DNA of 64,000 nucleotides from Leptobacterium flavescens (GCF_010671605.1 NZ_JAABOO010000003.1:1-64000), one strand, 5' to 3'; shown: positions 28,693 to 38,196, numbered from the stretch's first letter. Numbers and translations are program-made. The notes: generated by a model not told the origin, from the letters alone.

Positions 28693-29362
28693 GGTAATCT
28701 GTTTTTGGGGTTTAACAAGACTAACTTAGAAAAAAATCTGGAAAGTATCGATAAAATACACAATTTTTTCGATGAACTGCACGTTATACTAAATCGTTCC
28801 TACATTATAAGAGTTTAAAGAAATAAATAATAATTAACAGTAATTATATAATTACAATAAATTCTTTTTTAAATAAAATAAAATGATGGATTATGATGGT
28901 CTGTTAATTTGATGAATAAAAAAGCTTCGATTAATTTTTTATTCCGGGAATAGTATAAATATACATTTTAATCAACAGCTTATTAATAGGCTAAAGATTT
29001 AAAAATGAAAAAATTGATAAATTACTTCAACAGTTGTCAACAAGTTATTTGAACATATCTTTTTTAATAATTAGAGTACTTAAAAACTGTTGATATTTAG
29101 GAAAACGGGTTTTAATAAATCAGGAACAATTTGTAAAAAAACCTCTTGTTTTATCCGATCAAAAATCCATATTTAAATTTTCTGCGAAATACACAAAAAT
29201 AGTTTTGTCAATTAATCAATAAATATCAACATTTTATGTTAGTTTTTAATTAACTGATATTTAACTAATTGTAAAACAAAATTAACACGCCTATTTGTAA
29301 GAGTTGATAGCCAGTATTTTTTACCTTTGTCACATCATACAACACACTAAACAAAATTAAAA
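28693..29362. other. Very AT-rich non-coding gap with repeated TCAACA motifs
   Basis: About 670 bp contain no convincing reading frame. The stretch is strikingly AT-rich and carries four near-matches to a DnaA box with the core ATCAACA or GTCAACA at 28968-28977, 29034-29042, 29088-29096 (minus strand) and 29223-29231. The right end contains the rpiB promoter. A regulatory role or a replication-related role is possible; neither is proven. Confidence 0.4.
29304..29329 (+). promoter_or_regulatory. Promoter of rpiB
   Basis: TTG at 29304-29306 and TACCTTTG at 29322-29329 match the Bacteroidota -33 and -7 elements, with a somewhat short 15-bp spacer. The -7 element ends 33 bp before the ATG. Confidence 0.55.
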
Positions 29363-29797
29363 ATGAAAATTGCAATTGGAAATGATCACGCCGGAACAGA
29401 ATACAAGTTTGCTATTCTGGGTTTACTTAAAACCATGGGTATTGAAGCCGAAAATTACGGTACCGATGATATCAGCAGCGTTGATTATCCTGATTTTATT
29501 CACCCGGTAGCAGATGATGTGGAAAGCGATAAAGCAGATCTGGGAATCATTATTTGCGGAAGCGGGAACGGAGCTGCCATGACTGCCAACAAACATCAGA
29601 AGGTAAGAGCGGCACTTTGCTGGAATAAAGAACTTACCGAACTGGCACGTCAGCACAATAATGCCAATGTACTTAGTATCCCGGCCAGGTTTGTATCCTT
29701 GAACCAGGCACTTGAAATGGTAAAAGCATTTTTAGATACTGAATTCGAAGGTGGCCGACATGCCAACAGGGTAAACAAGATCCCTCAAAACTGCTAA
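29363..29797 (+). CDS. rpiB: Ribose 5-phosphate isomerase B
   Basis: RpiB interconverts ribose 5-phosphate and ribulose 5-phosphate in the pentose phosphate pathway. The 144 residues match the RpiB/LacA family length. Visible signatures are IAIGNDHAGTEYK at the N-terminus, the catalytic-cysteine loop IIICGSGNGAAMTANK (about 67-82) and the phosphate-binding RHANRVNKI near the C-terminus. A GNAT gene follows 28 bp downstream on the same strand, so co-transcription is likely. Confidence 0.95.
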   Translation: MKIAIGNDHAGTEYKFAILGLLKTMGIEAENYGTDDISSVDYPDFIHPVADDVESDKADLGIIICGSGNGAAMTANKHQKVRAALCWNKELTELARQHNNANVLSIPARFVSLNQALEMVKAFLDTEFEGGRHANRVNKIPQNC

Positions 29798-29825
29798 GAT
29801 CGAAGCGGAAATATTTCTTTAAATA

Positions 29826-30269
29826 ATGCTGAATATAAAAGTCAAAAGTTTTAAAGAGCTGAGCTCTGATGAACTTTATGAACTGCTGGAACTTCGCAGT
29901 GAAGTTTTTGTGGTGGAACAAAGCTGTATTTATCAGGATGTTGACGGGAAGGACCGGAAAGCCATTCACGTTCTGGGAGAAAAGGCAGGAAAGATCGTTG
30001 CCTATACCCGCATTTTTAAAGCCGGAGATTATTTTGAGTATCCGAGTTTCGGGAGGGTTGTGGTTAAAGAAACAGAACGCAAATACGGTTATGGCCACGA
30101 TATAATTAAAGCTTCTGTAGACGCGATAAGAAGCTTTGATCCGGAATCAAAAATCAAGATCTCCGCCCAGAGTTATCTTCGAAAATTTTATGAAAGCCAC
30201 GGTTTTTTCCAGGAAGGAGAGGAATATCTCGAAGACGGGATCCCTCATATCTCCATGCTGAAAGAATAA
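29826..30269 (+). CDS. GNAT family N-acetyltransferase, ElaA-like
   Basis: The 147-residue protein matches the ElaA branch of the GNAT fold: LYELLELRSEVFVVEQSCIYQDVDGKD is its typical N-terminus, the acetyl-CoA-binding turn follows GRVVVKETERKYGYGHDII (about 78-96), and it ends ISAQSYLRKFYESHGFFQEGEEYLEDGIPHISM in outline. The acceptor is unknown. It sits directly behind rpiB. Confidence 0.9.
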   Translation: MLNIKVKSFKELSSDELYELLELRSEVFVVEQSCIYQDVDGKDRKAIHVLGEKAGKIVAYTRIFKAGDYFEYPSFGRVVVKETERKYGYGHDIIKASVDAIRSFDPESKIKISAQSYLRKFYESHGFFQEGEEYLEDGIPHISMLKE

Positions 30270-30273
30270 GTTA

Positions 30274-30627
30274 TCAGGCTTTAAACAAATGGATCCAGAT
30301 AATCCGGGATGCCCTCATATTAAAGAATGACAGGGCAACCATGGAAAAAGCAATGATCAGGAATATTCTAAGGTCTATAGCCTTTTCAAAAAAGAAGGAA
30401 CAAATAAAATAAATAGCAATAGCTTCTGCTACGGTAAGCATATAACTTACATACATAGCCCCGTAAAAATAACCGGGCTCCTTTTCAAAAGTATGTTGAC
30501 AAACCGGACATTTTTTATTCATACGTGGCATTCTTAATCTTAAAAGAGATCCTCTTTTCTCATAAATATCTCCTTTATGACATTTATGACATTTTCCTTT
30601 AAGTAACTGTGATATAGCTATTTTCAT
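30274..30627 (-). CDS. DUF983 membrane protein with zinc-ribbon-like cysteines
   Basis: The 117-residue protein has two CxxC pairs in its N-terminal half (CHKCHKG at about 13 and CPVCQ at about 41), followed by two membrane helices (about 57-80 and 84-106). This is the DUF983 layout. The function is unknown; zinc binding is inferred from the cysteine pattern. The gene is convergent with the GNAT gene at a 4-bp distance. Confidence 0.85.
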   Translation of the reverse strand: MKIAISQLLKGKCHKCHKGDIYEKRGSLLRLRMPRMNKKCPVCQHTFEKEPGYFYGAMYVSYMLTVAEAIAIYFICSFFFEKAIDLRIFLIIAFSMVALSFFNMRASRIIWIHLFKA

Positions 30628-30727
30628 GAGTTATTTATTTTGTACAAAATTAGAGTATCCCTTATTTTTATATTGTTTGTTTTATCGCTATTTATAGGAT
30701 AAAAAAGACATTTTGTACTTTTGGAAT

Positions 30728-31600
30728 GTGAAAAAACTACCTGTTTATACCATTGATAGATTTGAAACGCCGGTCGGAGACCGGAACATCTATATCAATA
30801 ATTTCAGGGACCACCTCAAAACACATTCTTTTATTAAGGAACCCCATGGCCATGATTTTCATCTGCTGGTCCTTTTTACCCGGGGAAAAGGGATGCATGA
30901 AATAGATTTTAACCGCTACCCCATACAGAAAGGAAGTGTATTTATGTTACAACCCGGTCAGATGCATCACTGGGAATTATCTGATGATATAGACGGCTAT
31001 ATCCTTTTTCACTCCAGGGAGATCTACAACCTGTATTTCGGTCAGAAAAATATAGATGATTATCCTTTTTACTATTCGGTTTACAACACGCCTTTCCTCA
31101 CTTTGAATAAAATCGAAACCCAAAAAGTAAAGAGTTTATTTGAGCATATCACTGAAGAATATTCAAAGGAAATACTTTTTAAGAATCACGTATTTCTCAA
31201 TACTTTGGATATGATCTATATAGAATTATCCAGAAAATATATCGAAAGCAATACGCATAAGGTACATTCTTATTCGGAGCAGTTGCGAAAGCTGGAAAAC
31301 CTGATAGACCTTTATTACAGGGAGCATAAATCGCCGTCTTTTTATGCAGATAAAATGAATATAAGTTTAAAACACACCAACCGTATCTGTAAAAGCACCC
31401 TTAACAAGACCCTTACGCAGATCATTGGTGACCGCCTGATACTGGAGGCAAAAAGAATGCTTTTAAAACAACATCTTTCGGTAAGTGAGATAGCTGCATT
31501 TCTGGGCTTTACCGATTATTCCTATTTCTCCAGGTTGTTTAAAAGCAACAGCGGGGAAACACCTTCCGATTTCAGAAAAAAATACAAACTCAGGAAATAG
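30728..31600 (+). CDS. AraC family transcriptional regulator
   Basis: The likely start is the GTG at 30728 (MKKLPVYTIDRFE), giving 290 residues. The N-terminal half is a cupin sensor domain (EPHGHDFHLLVLFTRGKGMHEIDF, then a GSVFMLQPGQMHHWEL motif). The C-terminal 100 residues hold two HTH units; the second ends IAAFLGFTDYSYFSRLFKSNSGETPSDFRKK, the AraC signature. The ligand is unknown. The stop overlaps that of the convergent VOC gene by 11 bp, which may place them in antisense tension. Confidence 0.92.
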   Translation: MKKLPVYTIDRFETPVGDRNIYINNFRDHLKTHSFIKEPHGHDFHLLVLFTRGKGMHEIDFNRYPIQKGSVFMLQPGQMHHWELSDDIDGYILFHSREIYNLYFGQKNIDDYPFYYSVYNTPFLTLNKIETQKVKSLFEHITEEYSKEILFKNHVFLNTLDMIYIELSRKYIESNTHKVHSYSEQLRKLENLIDLYYREHKSPSFYADKMNISLKHTNRICKSTLNKTLTQIIGDRLILEAKRMLLKQHLSVSEIAAFLGFTDYSYFSRLFKSNSGETPSDFRKKYKLRK

Positions 31601-31988
31601 TATGACCGAAACATAGAATATAACCGTTGTTATCTTCTATCTCGAAATCCCGGTTCCCGTATTCCGTATCCCCGATCGTTTTTATAATGCTGATCCCTTT
31701 GGATATAAATTCTTTGTAGAGTGCATCGGCATTTTCAACCCAGATATAGGCGTCCCATGCCTCCGCCCCGTCTGTATGCCAGCCTGCTTCCAGGTGAGGA
31801 ATACGGTTCGGCCTTGTCATTCCCGCTTTTTTTAATTGCCGGAACATCAGGCTTACTTCTCCCCTGCTTACTATGGAAAACATGGGCGCATCTCCTAAAA
31901 AATCGATGGAAAAACCTAATTTCTGAACATAGAAATCAACCGTTTCCGGAACGTTCTCTACAATAAAATAAGGCGCGATCTTTTTCAT
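31590..31988 (-). CDS. VOC family (glyoxalase-like) protein
   Basis: The 132-residue protein has the vicinal oxygen chelate pattern: PYFIVENVPETVDFYVQKLGFSIDFLGD, then the second beta-alpha-beta-beta unit with AYIWVENADALYKEFISKGISIIKTIGDTEYG and a metal-type end FEIEDNNGYILCFG. Bleomycin-resistance-like and dioxygenase-like members share this fold, so the substrate is open. It lies 18 bp downstream of the S41 peptidase gene end on the same strand order and is convergent with AraC. Confidence 0.85.
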   Translation of the reverse strand: MKKIAPYFIVENVPETVDFYVQKLGFSIDFLGDAPMFSIVSRGEVSLMFRQLKKAGMTRPNRIPHLEAGWHTDGAEAWDAYIWVENADALYKEFISKGISIIKTIGDTEYGNRDFEIEDNNGYILCFGHTIS

Positions 31989-32006
31989 GATCCGGGCTGC
32001 GGGCTT

Positions 32007-33629
32007 TTACCTCAGCAGTTTCTCATACTTATTTTTATCTCCGAGTAATTTAGAAGAAACCGTAATGGCTTCGTCGTTCTTAAGATAGTAATCAAACAAA
32101 CCTTCTCTGTAGAAATAACGCTTGATGATCTCTTTTCTCAGGTTGCTTAACAGCTCTTCCTTATACGTATTCAGAGCCTCAGCTTTGCTGTTCTCTATAT
32201 CGGTAAGCAGCTTTTGATAGTCGGCCTTTACCGATGGTCCGAATTCATCGGATTCGTCGCTGGCCATGATCTGTTTCAGGGCTTTTTCTGTCTTGGTCTC
32301 ATAGCTAAACCCACTGTTGGTTACGAACTGCTTAAAATTATTGTAATCGGATGATTTAAATGAAAAATCGCTCAGGTTGTTTATAGTGTTATCATAGTAA
32401 TACTTGGTAGCATAATCGAATACCACATTATTTTCCAGCAGCGACTTGGTGAGCTTACTTTCCTTCAGGGAAGCGATCTCCACATCGGGGAATACTCCTC
32501 CTCCGTCGTAAACTGTCCGCCCGTTTCGGGTTTTAAAAGCATTGAAATTGGAAGCTTCTGTCCTTACTGCATTTCCGTTCTCATCCCTGTTCCAGTAATC
32601 CAATGCCTGGATACATCTTCCCGATGGGGTATAGTACCTGGAGATGGTAACTTTTAATTGTGTTCCGTAGGTGAGTTTCAGCGGACGTTGTACCAGGCCT
32701 TTTCCAAAGCTTCTGGCACCGACAATAACGGCTCTGTCAAGATCCTGCAGGGCCCCTGATACAATTTCACTGGCCGATGCACTTCTCCCGTCAACTAATA
32801 CCACCAAAGGAACATTGGTATCTACGGGTTCGTTACGTGTCCTGTATTGCTGATTGAATTTTTTGACTTTGGATTTAGTGGTAACTATCAATTGTCCTTT
32901 AGGAACAAATAGATTGGTCACATTAATAGCTTCTGAAAGGAGTCCGCCAGGATTTCCTCTCAGATCCAGAATAATTCGCTCCGCTCCGTCGGACATAAGT
33001 TCCTGAAGCGCTTTTTTGGTTTGTTTGGAAGCCTTTCTGTTGAATTTTGAAAGGACAATATAACCGGTCTTATCGTTTACTTTTCCGAAATAAGGAACCG
33101 CATCTACTTCTATTTCTTCACGGGTCAGAGAAGTGGTATTGGTCTTCCCCATTCTTTTATAGGTGATATCGATCTTACTTTTTACCGCACCTTTTAACAA
33201 CTCACTGGCATCATCTTTAAAATCGGCGATCATTATATCGCCAATCTTAATGATCTCATCCCCGGCTTTCAGACCGGCAAGATCGGCAGGATATCCTTTA
33301 TAGGGCTCTACGATCAGAAGTTTATCGTTGTACGAGCGTACAACAGCTCCTATTCCCGAATATTCCCCGTTATTCCTGATCTTATATTCCTCTACATCCT
33401 GCTCATTCAGAAAACGCGTATAAGGATCCAGGTCGTCCAGCATGCTTTTGATGGCGGTATCCATTAATTCTGCAGGATTGGTCTCATCCACATAATTCAT
33501 ATTGAGCTCTTTAAAGAGTGTGGTGAAGATCTCTATCTGCTTGGCAATTTCAAAAAAGTTACTCTTAAATCCGGTTCCTACGAACAAGATAGTTACCGTA
33601 GCAACTATCAACACAATGCGCTTTTTCAT
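32007..33629 (-). CDS. S41 family C-terminal processing peptidase
   Basis: The 540-residue protein has an N-terminal signal or anchor (about 3-20), a leading helical domain, a PDZ domain (about 90-170; YSGIGAVVRSYNDKLLIVEPYKGYPADLAGLKAGDEI in outline), and the S41 protease domain. The catalytic serine lies in GRSASASEIVSGALQD (about 285) and the lysine in SFGKGLVQ (about 310), as in Tsp/CtpA. Family members trim periplasmic protein C-termini. It is downstream of rnpA and the DUF4349 gene, a gene order often seen in flavobacteria. Confidence 0.93.
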   Translation of the reverse strand: MKKRIVLIVATVTILFVGTGFKSNFFEIAKQIEIFTTLFKELNMNYVDETNPAELMDTAIKSMLDDLDPYTRFLNEQDVEEYKIRNNGEYSGIGAVVRSYNDKLLIVEPYKGYPADLAGLKAGDEIIKIGDIMIADFKDDASELLKGAVKSKIDITYKRMGKTNTTSLTREEIEVDAVPYFGKVNDKTGYIVLSKFNRKASKQTKKALQELMSDGAERIILDLRGNPGGLLSEAINVTNLFVPKGQLIVTTKSKVKKFNQQYRTRNEPVDTNVPLVVLVDGRSASASEIVSGALQDLDRAVIVGARSFGKGLVQRPLKLTYGTQLKVTISRYYTPSGRCIQALDYWNRDENGNAVRTEASNFNAFKTRNGRTVYDGGGVFPDVEIASLKESKLTKSLLENNVVFDYATKYYYDNTINNLSDFSFKSSDYNNFKQFVTNSGFSYETKTEKALKQIMASDESDEFGPSVKADYQKLLTDIENSKAEALNTYKEELLSNLRKEIIKRYFYREGLFDYYLKNDEAITVSSKLLGDKNKYEKLLR

Positions 33630-33689
33630 CTACTTCAAAATTTTATTATTTCGGGTGATAAGCAAAAATCAAAACGGTTAATGCTTATG

Positions 33690-34505
33690 CTATTTTTTAC
33701 TTTTTTTAAAATATTTTCTTCGGATCACATAGACCCCAAAAATCAGTATCAATATAAAAGGCCAGATGTTCAACAGCCCTAAAAAGAAATAGGAAAGACC
33801 GTTAAATCCCGACTTTAATGCGTTGAGCATTTTGGAGCCGTAAGAAACGGTTATTCCGCTTTCGGATGACCGCTTGTAAAAGCTAATGGTCAGACTACTG
33901 TACGAAACTCTATCCTGGAGGTATTTTAAGCGCCCCTCCCGGGCTTCTATTTCTTCACGAATGGAAGAGAGCTCCTTTTCTATTTCAAGGATCTCCTTTA
34001 CCGTTTTTGCTTTATCCAGCAATTCCAGATAACGGTTTTCCAGCGTTTTCTTGGCCTTTAACCTTGCCTCCAGATCTATAAACTCCTCGGTAACATCCTT
34101 GGAGGTGATCCGTTTGGTATCAAAATAAGCCACATCTGCACTGATAGCATCTATGGTCTTTTGAAAATTGGAGGTAGGGATCCGGATAACCATTGTCCGG
34201 TTGTGTTCCCGGTAGCCCTTCCCCGATTCGTCACTTTGAATATATCCGCCGTTCTCATTTGTAAAGCGGATGATATCCTGATAGGTCTTTTCCAGGTCTT
34301 TGGTCTCGAAACGGAGATAACTTTCCTTAATGATCTTTTGTTCCCGTTTTTGCTGCACCTCAAACCTGGGCGAGGGAGAAGATATTGCAAGATCTTCTAC
34401 GACCAGTTCTTCGGCTTCATCAAGTTCTGAATAGCTAAGCTCTGTTCCCGAGTTACCGGAACAGGCCAGAATAAGAGATAGCAGAAACCAGCTAAATGTT
34501 TTCAT
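33690..34505 (-). CDS. DUF4349 lipoprotein
   Basis: The 271-residue protein has a lipoprotein signal (MKTFSWFLLSLILACSGNSG, Cys at 15). Residues about 55-225 match DUF4349: KIIKESYLRFETKDLEKTYQDI, the GGYIQSDESGKGYREHNRTMVIRIP region, a central coiled coil (KAKTVKEILEIEKELSSIREEIEAREGRLKYLQDRV in outline) and SYSSLTISFYK. A C-terminal membrane helix (about 240-262) ends in a basic tail. The function is unknown. The start overlaps the 3' end of rnpA by 14 bp. Confidence 0.88.
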   Translation of the reverse strand: MKTFSWFLLSLILACSGNSGTELSYSELDEAEELVVEDLAISSPSPRFEVQQKREQKIIKESYLRFETKDLEKTYQDIIRFTNENGGYIQSDESGKGYREHNRTMVIRIPTSNFQKTIDAISADVAYFDTKRITSKDVTEEFIDLEARLKAKKTLENRYLELLDKAKTVKEILEIEKELSSIREEIEAREGRLKYLQDRVSYSSLTISFYKRSSESGITVSYGSKMLNALKSGFNGLSYFFLGLLNIWPFILILIFGVYVIRRKYFKKSKK

Positions 34506-34878
34506 CTGTTTGCGTTTGTTTCAGAAACCTGGTCAAAAGTCGTTCCATAGTGGTGTTTAACTCACTAAAATCGGGCTCTTCTTTGCCAAGATACAAAAAC
34601 ATAAACGCATAAGATGTTGATAGATTGTTAAAAAGGTTGCTTTTATTAAGGCGATAGGCTTCACGGATCAACCTCTTTATCTGGTTCCTCTGCACTGCTT
34701 TTTTAAATTTTCGTTTAGGAACGGAAAAACCGGCTTTTACTTTTACGTCGTCTTCCGGTTCTGTTTTTACATAGATAAGTTTCAGAGGGTATTTGGAAAC
34801 CGAACTACCTTCTGAAAACAGTTGCTCTATAAGCAGGTTGCTTTTTAATTTTTCTTCCCTGGGAAAACGCTGATCCAT
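34492..34878 (-). CDS. rnpA: Ribonuclease P protein component
   Basis: RnpA is the protein subunit of RNase P, which matures tRNA 5' ends. The start is set at the ATG at 34878 (MDQRFPREEKLKS), giving 128 residues; an earlier ATG at 34923 adds a hydrophobic leader alien to the family. The RNR signature appears as KKAVQRNQIKRLIREAYR (about 63-80), with VKAGFSVPKRKFK before it. The classical rpmH neighbour is absent; instead DUF4349 and S41 genes follow, overlapping by 14 bp with the former. Confidence 0.92.
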   Translation of the reverse strand: MDQRFPREEKLKSNLLIEQLFSEGSSVSKYPLKLIYVKTEPEDDVKVKAGFSVPKRKFKKAVQRNQIKRLIREAYRLNKSNLFNNLSTSYAFMFLYLGKEEPDFSELNTTMERLLTRFLKQTQTDENI

Positions 34879-35060
34879 GAATTTTAAAACTGTATGCTGT
34901 AAAAATAGACAAATTGAGAACAATATAAGTGCCCGCCGCTTTAACGGTAATTGTAAAAGGCTATAAAACAGATCGATAGGGTTTGTAATATGATAAATGT
35001 CATTTTAAGGCCGAAGGAAAAAGTGTTATTTTAAGTATTGGATCAACTAAAACAAAAACA

Positions 35061-36914
35061 ATGGGAGAACATATTGTAAAAAAATTAGGATCCTCCGGAG
35101 AACGATCTGCCTACGCGGGTCAGTTACTTTCGGATATCGAGGCATTGGAAAAAATGCTTTCGGATGGTATGATTGAAAAGGAGCCTTTACGGATCGGAGC
35201 GGAACAGGAGTTTTGCCTGGTAGATGATTCCTGGTACCCGGCACCGCATGCGTTAAAAATGCTTGAACTCCTTAATGATGATCACTTTACCACAGAGATC
35301 GCCACTTATAATCTTGAGGCAAACCTCGATCCGTTGGAACTCGGAGGTAATTGCTTTTCCAGGCTTCATCAGGACCTGGTAGATCTGTTGGAAAAAGCAG
35401 ACCGGACGGCGGCTTCCATAGACACTAAGATCTTATTAAGCGGTATTTTACCCACGATCATGCCCCGTAATCTGACATCCGATTTTATGACTCCCGCCGA
35501 ACGTTATTTTGTACTTAATGATGTACTTAAGGAATTGAGAGGAGAGAATTTTGAATTGCATATTGAAGGTGTGGATGAGGTAAATATTTTACACGATTCT
35601 GTACTGTTCGAAGGTTGTAATACCAGTTTTCAGACCCATCTTCAGATAGACCCCGACGATTTTGTAAACAGTTATAACTGGTCGCAGGCTATTGCCGGCC
35701 CGGTACTGAGTATTTGTACAAACTCTCCCCTCCTGCTTGGGAAAGAATTGTGGAATGAAACCAGAATAGCTCTTTTTACACAGAGTATAGATACCAGAGC
35801 CAGTTCTTATCACCTTAACGAAAGAGAGGCCAGGGTTAATTTCGGAGAAGGATGGGCACGCGGAACTGCAGCAGATATCTTTAAGGAAAATATAGTTCGG
35901 TTCAGAAGCATTCTCAGCTCGGAATTTGAAACCAGGAGTACCGAATTGCTTAAAAAAGGTAAAATACCAAAACTTAAGGCACTAAACCTGCATAACGGAA
36001 CCGTGTACAGATGGAACCGGCCCTGTTACGGAGTGACCAATAACAAACCGCATCTGAGGATCGAATGCAGATACCTTCCTGCCGGACCTTCGGTAGTTGA
36101 TGAGATTGCCAATATGGTATTTTGGGTAGGTTTGATGCTGGGCCGGCCTAAAAAGTTTGACAAAATTCACGAGCGGATGGAATTTAAAGATGTAAAACAG
36201 AATTTCAGGAAAGCTGCTCAATACGGCCTGGCAACCCAGATGTGCTGGGATGGGCAAATGATCTCTTCGGAAAGGCTTATCCTCGATGAACTCCTTCCCA
36301 TGGCTTATAGAGGGCTTTACAGTAAAGGAATAGACCCCAGGGATGCGGAATATTATCTGACGATAATAGAAAACAGGGTAAAGGAACAGGATGCCTCCGC
36401 ATGGGTACGTAGCAGTTATCGTAAACTCAAAAAGAATTTTAAAAAAACCGATGCCTGCAGAGCGCTTACGGCAGCCATCTTCAGAAATCAAAAAAAAGGT
36501 TATCCCGTTGCTACCTGGAAATTGATAGATAAGGATATAAACATTAAACTCGAACAGGATAAGCTGGTGCATCAGTTTATGAACCGGAATGTGGTAAGCC
36601 TGAATGAGAAAGACAGTACTGAGCTTGCAATAAGCATGATGCAATGGAGAAACATCCATCATTTACCGATCATTGATGCGAGAGGAAAACTCAAAGGGCT
36701 TATAAGCTGGACCGATATAGAAAAGATCGAAAAAAACAATATTTCCCTCCCTGTAAGTCAGTTTATGAAAACAACGCTTCAGTTAACACATCCGGAAGAA
36801 AGCATGGCAGAAGCAAAACAACGCATGCAGGAGCTGAATATAGGGTGCCTTCCCGTGGTTTATAATGGCTACCTGACAGGGATCATTACCCGCAACGATT
36901 TTAATACATTTTAA
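35061..36914 (+). CDS. GCS2-type carboxylate-amine ligase fused to paired CBS domains
   Basis: The 617-residue protein begins with a glutamate-cysteine ligase type 2-like domain (about 45-430) with IGAEQEFCLVDDSW near residue 50 and GWARGTAADIFKENI near 270, which are GCS2-family features. Residues about 495-615 are two CBS motifs (QFMNRNVVSLNEKD and QFMKTTLQLTHPEE), which usually bind adenine nucleotides and regulate activity. The ligase probably joins an amino-group acceptor to a carboxylate using ATP, but whether it makes gamma-glutamylcysteine is uncertain. The stop codon overlaps the next ATG (TAATG), so the hydrolase behind it is coupled. Confidence 0.85.
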   Translation: MGEHIVKKLGSSGERSAYAGQLLSDIEALEKMLSDGMIEKEPLRIGAEQEFCLVDDSWYPAPHALKMLELLNDDHFTTEIATYNLEANLDPLELGGNCFSRLHQDLVDLLEKADRTAASIDTKILLSGILPTIMPRNLTSDFMTPAERYFVLNDVLKELRGENFELHIEGVDEVNILHDSVLFEGCNTSFQTHLQIDPDDFVNSYNWSQAIAGPVLSICTNSPLLLGKELWNETRIALFTQSIDTRASSYHLNEREARVNFGEGWARGTAADIFKENIVRFRSILSSEFETRSTELLKKGKIPKLKALNLHNGTVYRWNRPCYGVTNNKPHLRIECRYLPAGPSVVDEIANMVFWVGLMLGRPKKFDKIHERMEFKDVKQNFRKAAQYGLATQMCWDGQMISSERLILDELLPMAYRGLYSKGIDPRDAEYYLTIIENRVKEQDASAWVRSSYRKLKKNFKKTDACRALTAAIFRNQKKGYPVATWKLIDKDINIKLEQDKLVHQFMNRNVVSLNEKDSTELAISMMQWRNIHHLPIIDARGKLKGLISWTDIEKIEKNNISLPVSQFMKTTLQLTHPEESMAEAKQRMQELNIGCLPVVYNGYLTGIITRNDFNTF

Positions 36915-38095
36915 TGACCGAAGAGAAAACAGAAACAACAGAAAGGGTATTGGCCCGTATGGAGGCCGGGCCTCATAAACCGGCAGTCGTATTTTTTACC
37001 GGGATACACGGAAATGAACCGGCAGGAGTTCTTGCTTTTAAAAGGTTAAAAGAGAAGATCCTTCATCAGAACCTGAACGGATCTCTCTATGTACTGTCCG
37101 GAAATTTACAGGCACTTAACAAAGGGGTACGTTATATAGATAAGGATCTGAACCGTCTGTGGACGGAAAGGAGGATAGCACAGTTGGAAAGTGATCCAAG
37201 CCGGGAAATGGCCGAAGTTGGAGAACAAAGGGCATTACTTAAGGAGATCAAAGCTATCCTGAAGAATACGGAACGCCCCCTGTATTTTATTGATTTTCAC
37301 ACAACCTCCAGTAGGGCTATTCCGTTTGTTACCATTAACGATGCCATGATCAACAGGAAGTTTTCAAAGACATTTCCTGTACCTGTTATTTTGGGAATAG
37401 AAGAATTTCTGGAAGGAGCCCTGTTAAGTTATATTAATCAGTTAGGCTATGTATCCCTGGGTTTTGAATCCGGAAAGCACGACGATCCGCAGGCTGTAGA
37501 TAATGCAGAAGCTTTTATGTACCTGTCTTTATGTGAAGCAGGCCTTCTTCCTAAAAAAGAAAACTCCCTGCATGAGCATTATTATCAAACACTGCAAAGT
37601 GCAACTAAGGGGACTGCTCATTTTTTTGAGGTGAAGGAGCGCTATCCGATCTTAAAAGGAGATCATTTTAAGATGGAGCCCGGTTTTGAAAGTTTTCAAT
37701 CTGTAAAAAAGGGAACGCTCCTGGCCGTGAAGAATAAACTCCCTGTTTATGCGATTAAAAATACGGTCTTATTTATGCCCTTGTATCAGGCCCAGGGGAA
37801 AGAAGGCTTTTTTCTGATCGAGAAGACCCCCCGTTTCTTTTTAAGATTGTCCAAATTTCTCAGGAACCGAAGGCTGGACAGATTTCTGGTATATCTTCCG
37901 GGAATATCCTGGGCTTCTGAAAAGAAAGAGGCATTACTTGTAAATCTCAAAACCGCCAGGTTCCTTGCAAAGCCTGTTTTTCATTTATTAGGGTACCGGC
38001 ACCGGGAGCAGGACGGGACACATATTCTAATGTTTAACAGAGAGCGGGTTGCCAGGAAAAGAATGTACAGGTCTGAGGAGTGGTACAGGGCATAA
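36914..38095 (+). CDS. Succinylglutamate desuccinylase/aspartoacylase family hydrolase
   Basis: The 393-residue protein belongs to the AstE/AspA M14-like zinc family. The metal and substrate residues sit in FTGIHGNEPAGVLAFKRL (about 28-45; His and Glu), DLNRLW (about 78) and YFIDFHTTSSRAIPF (about 120; His). The C-terminal half forms the usual beta domain. Family members remove acyl groups from amino acids; here the substrate may be the product of the coupled ligase, which is inference. It shares one base with the upstream stop codon. Confidence 0.88.
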   Translation: MTEEKTETTERVLARMEAGPHKPAVVFFTGIHGNEPAGVLAFKRLKEKILHQNLNGSLYVLSGNLQALNKGVRYIDKDLNRLWTERRIAQLESDPSREMAEVGEQRALLKEIKAILKNTERPLYFIDFHTTSSRAIPFVTINDAMINRKFSKTFPVPVILGIEEFLEGALLSYINQLGYVSLGFESGKHDDPQAVDNAEAFMYLSLCEAGLLPKKENSLHEHYYQTLQSATKGTAHFFEVKERYPILKGDHFKMEPGFESFQSVKKGTLLAVKNKLPVYAIKNTVLFMPLYQAQGKEGFFLIEKTPRFFLRLSKFLRNRRLDRFLVYLPGISWASEKKEALLVNLKTARFLAKPVFHLLGYRHREQDGTHILMFNRERVARKRMYRSEEWYRA

Positions 38096-38196
38096 GCAAA
38101 AATCCGACCGGATAAACAGAAAGGTGTTTAACCGACCGGATGCAAAACATAAATCAAATAAAATACCTGAGATGGTTCAAATGACCCGGCGGATAT

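Noticed and set aside
35982-36662. A 226-codon minus-strand frame inside the GCS2-CBS gene
   Set aside because: It is antisense to a clear two-domain protein, with a random-looking composition and no motif.
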